From assembly GCF_021134715.1 (NCBI RefSeq), contig NC_060024.1:9424001-9488000 (forward strand): a stretch of DNA of 64,000 nucleotides. The letters run 5' to 3'. Within the stretch, counting starts at the first letter, position 1; each line of letters starts with the position of its first letter. Both the position numbers and the translations under genes were made by a program. This DNA comes from Daphnia pulex (taxonomy: Eukaryota > Arthropoda > Branchiopoda > Diplostraca > Daphniidae). The notes below the pieces were generated by a model, which did not search any database, was not told the origin of the DNA, and was given only the letters and a program-made list of their open reading frames with translations. Of the stretch, positions 62,801 to 64,000 are shown in pieces.

Positions 62801-62993
62801 TCGTGTTGCAGATCGTTCACGTCGTTTGCGCTCACCGGGAGTGATCCATCATAGCAGTAAGAACGGACAGTCCAGCAGCTCGTCGTCAAGCGCCAGCAAG
62901 GACGGCAGTAGCAGTAGTCGTCCCGAAGCTGCCGGCAACAACTCCCGATTCTCTTTCCTTAAGGGCAAAGGTTTCAAAGGAATTTTCCAATAA
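59862..62993 (+). CDS. Atypical Ras-like GTPase (RASL12-like)
   Basis: Small GTPase of the RERG/RASL11/RASL12 group. Exons: 59862-59985, 60394-60450, 60714-60835, 60905-60925, 60995-61066, 61147-61196, 61786-61904, 61997-62092, 62812-62993; 843 nt, 280 aa. Motifs: G1 GELGSGKS; G2 Thr in EYDPELEDTY; G3 is DTCDKE instead of DTAGQ/E, so both the invariant Gly and the Gln61 equivalent are missing; G4 GNKVD; G5 ETSA. Segments VNLALIG, ALTVKYITRRFINEYDP, ERYLKWADGYLVIYS and VFHEAIREV align with RASL12 by eye, and the C-terminal FLKGKGFKGIF resembles the RASL12 tail. A Ser-rich linker precedes it. There is no CAAX cysteine, so membrane lipidation is not expected. Nucleotide binding looks intact; intrinsic hydrolysis is probably weak (inference). 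ATG 59862 is the first in frame. Confidence 0.9.
62575..62590 (+). repeat. Perfect G-quadruplex motif (GGGT x4) in an intron of the GTPase
   Basis: Four GGG runs separated by single T bases on the transcribed (sense) strand, inside the 719-bp intron 62093-62811. One-base loops are the most stable quadruplex class. The rest of this intron shows no feature. Confidence 0.85.
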
Positions 62994-64000
62994 AATCACG
63001 GCCGCAAAATAAAACGAAAGTTACACAAGTTTCACTCATGTCATTTGGTTGCAATATTTCACTGTCATTTTACTTTGCCACTTTACAATGTCCTCCCACA
63101 CCATTATTTTTAGCTGATGCCTCAATGTGATCTGATGTTGATAAATGTATCGACTTTTTAAAAAATTTGCTGCACAACATATAATACTGATTTCGTCGTC
63201 TTTACACGAACAAGAATGAGTGTGAGTTTCACAAGAATAAAATATAAATATCGAACACTTTTTTATTATGTAATTTCAATTTCGGATTCGAGAAGTAGAA
63301 AGAGAAACTATATGAATACTTTAATTAGCCGAACTTTGCCGAATTGATGAAATAGTATCTGTATGATGACTACTAGGATACGTTAACTTCCGCGTCTTTT
63401 GAAACTCAATTGAATGTGAGCCCCTTATTAGTTAAAAGAAAATGAGATCGAATTTCTTTTTCTGAAATCACATAACTTGTGAAGAAAAACGTAGTTGGAT
63501 CGTTGCCTACATAAATTCTCTAATTATCATAACAGTTTTAAAGCTTAGTTTTCACAGATAAAAAGTACTACAACTTCCACTTAGTAACCTAAATCATAAT
63601 AAACTGTATTTCGTAACTGGTGGTCGTTACCCAGAATTATCGAAATTCAACCGGAAATCCCTTTCCTATTATCGTTTGAATTATTCCGAGGAAAATGTGG
63701 ATGTACGTGTCATCAACAGTAATGAATTTTAACCCACGGCTGATGAAGAGATCAAGAGAAGTGTAATCAGAATCCATTTTCAAAACCTAACCAATGTATA
63801 AAAGTACTTTTTTAAGATAATGTGGTAAAAGAAAAAAGAGAATTATTATTGATTTTGTAGCTTCCCACAGCAGTCACATTTTGAATGTTTACGTGTGTTT
63901 AGGGATAACGTAACATGGGAGGAGGAAGAGAAGGGCGGCAACGTGGACGAGACTTATTTTTATAAGTGTGGCAACGTTCGTCTTCCGACTTGTCCAACAA
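62994..64000. other. 3' flank of the GTPase gene to the window end
   Basis: AATAAA signals on the plus strand occur at 63008-63013, too close to the stop to be the main one, and at 63236-63241, a likely polyadenylation signal. The remaining sequence is AT-rich and I see no gene in it. Confidence 0.45.
63236..63241 (+). terminator. Likely polyadenylation signal of the GTPase gene
   Basis: AATAAA about 240 nt downstream of the stop codon at 62991-62993, in AT-rich DNA. A second copy at 63008-63013 lies only 15 nt after the stop. Confidence 0.45.

Noticed and set aside
1..64000. CRISPR arrays, bacterial operons, ribosome binding sites, prophage or transposase genes
   Set aside because: None seen: no regularly spaced repeats, no transposase or reverse-transcriptase motifs, and all genes are intron-containing animal genes.

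Overview
This window is eukaryotic nuclear DNA, most likely from an arthropod and probably a branchiopod crustacean such as Daphnia. Every recognisable gene is split by introns, many only about 60-150 bp long. Most have GT-AG ends and one has GC-AG. Genes are packed on both strands, and the proteins are animal families. No operon, CRISPR array, rRNA, tRNA, intact transposon or virus was seen. The genus is an inference from gene structure and density; no species marker is present.

Layout. 1-4632 (minus): the 5' coding exon of a Bruno/CELF RNA-binding protein (bru3 type); its next exon lies beyond the left edge. 4633-9052: gene-free, low-complexity DNA. 9053-16823 (minus): the mitochondrial aspartate/glutamate carrier aralar/citrin, rebuilt as 18 exons in one frame, 701 aa. 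17285-17656 (minus): a HIG1-domain mitochondrial inner-membrane protein with a clear TATA + initiator promoter. 17749-20857: intergenic, with two weak candidate exons. 20858-42689 (minus): a receptor-type guanylyl cyclase of 24 exons and 1189 aa, with signal peptide, ANF-receptor ectodomain, one membrane helix, pseudokinase domain, dimerisation helix and cyclase domain. 42690-50549: a long gene-poor region with one orphan exon-like block. 50550-53872 (minus): the MutL homologue PMS1 with an HMG box, 11 exons, 874 aa. 54675-57683 (plus): an SR-type nuclear cyclophilin (PPIG/NKTR/Moca-cyp type), 12 exons, 678 aa, divergent from PMS1. 57829-58406 (minus): SDHAF3, a LYR-family assembly factor for succinate dehydrogenase, 3 exons, 130 aa, convergent with the cyclophilin. 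59862-62993 (plus): an atypical Ras-like GTPase of the RASL12 group, 9 exons including a 21-nt microexon, 280 aa, with a degenerate G3 motif and no CAAX box.

The genes do not form one pathway. Three encode mitochondrial proteins (aralar, HIG1, SDHAF3) and three act in RNA or DNA metabolism (bru3, PMS1, SR-cyclophilin). The receptor cyclase and the GTPase are signalling proteins. Exon models were built by reading splice signals and requiring an open frame with family-like sequence across each junction. For all seven complete genes the summed exon lengths are divisible by three.

The most interesting signals are: (i) an ATG exon (29730-30003) inside the 7.5-kb intron of the receptor cyclase, phase-compatible with the downstream cyclase exons, which could make a cytosolic cyclase isoform; (ii) a 66-nt in-frame cassette or alternative first exon in aralar; (iii) the G3-defective GTPase; (iv) orphan exon-like blocks at 46425-46561 and 19639-19756 / 19165-19313; (v) a GC-AG intron in the cyclase domain; (vi) a perfect one-base-loop G-quadruplex in a GTPase intron.
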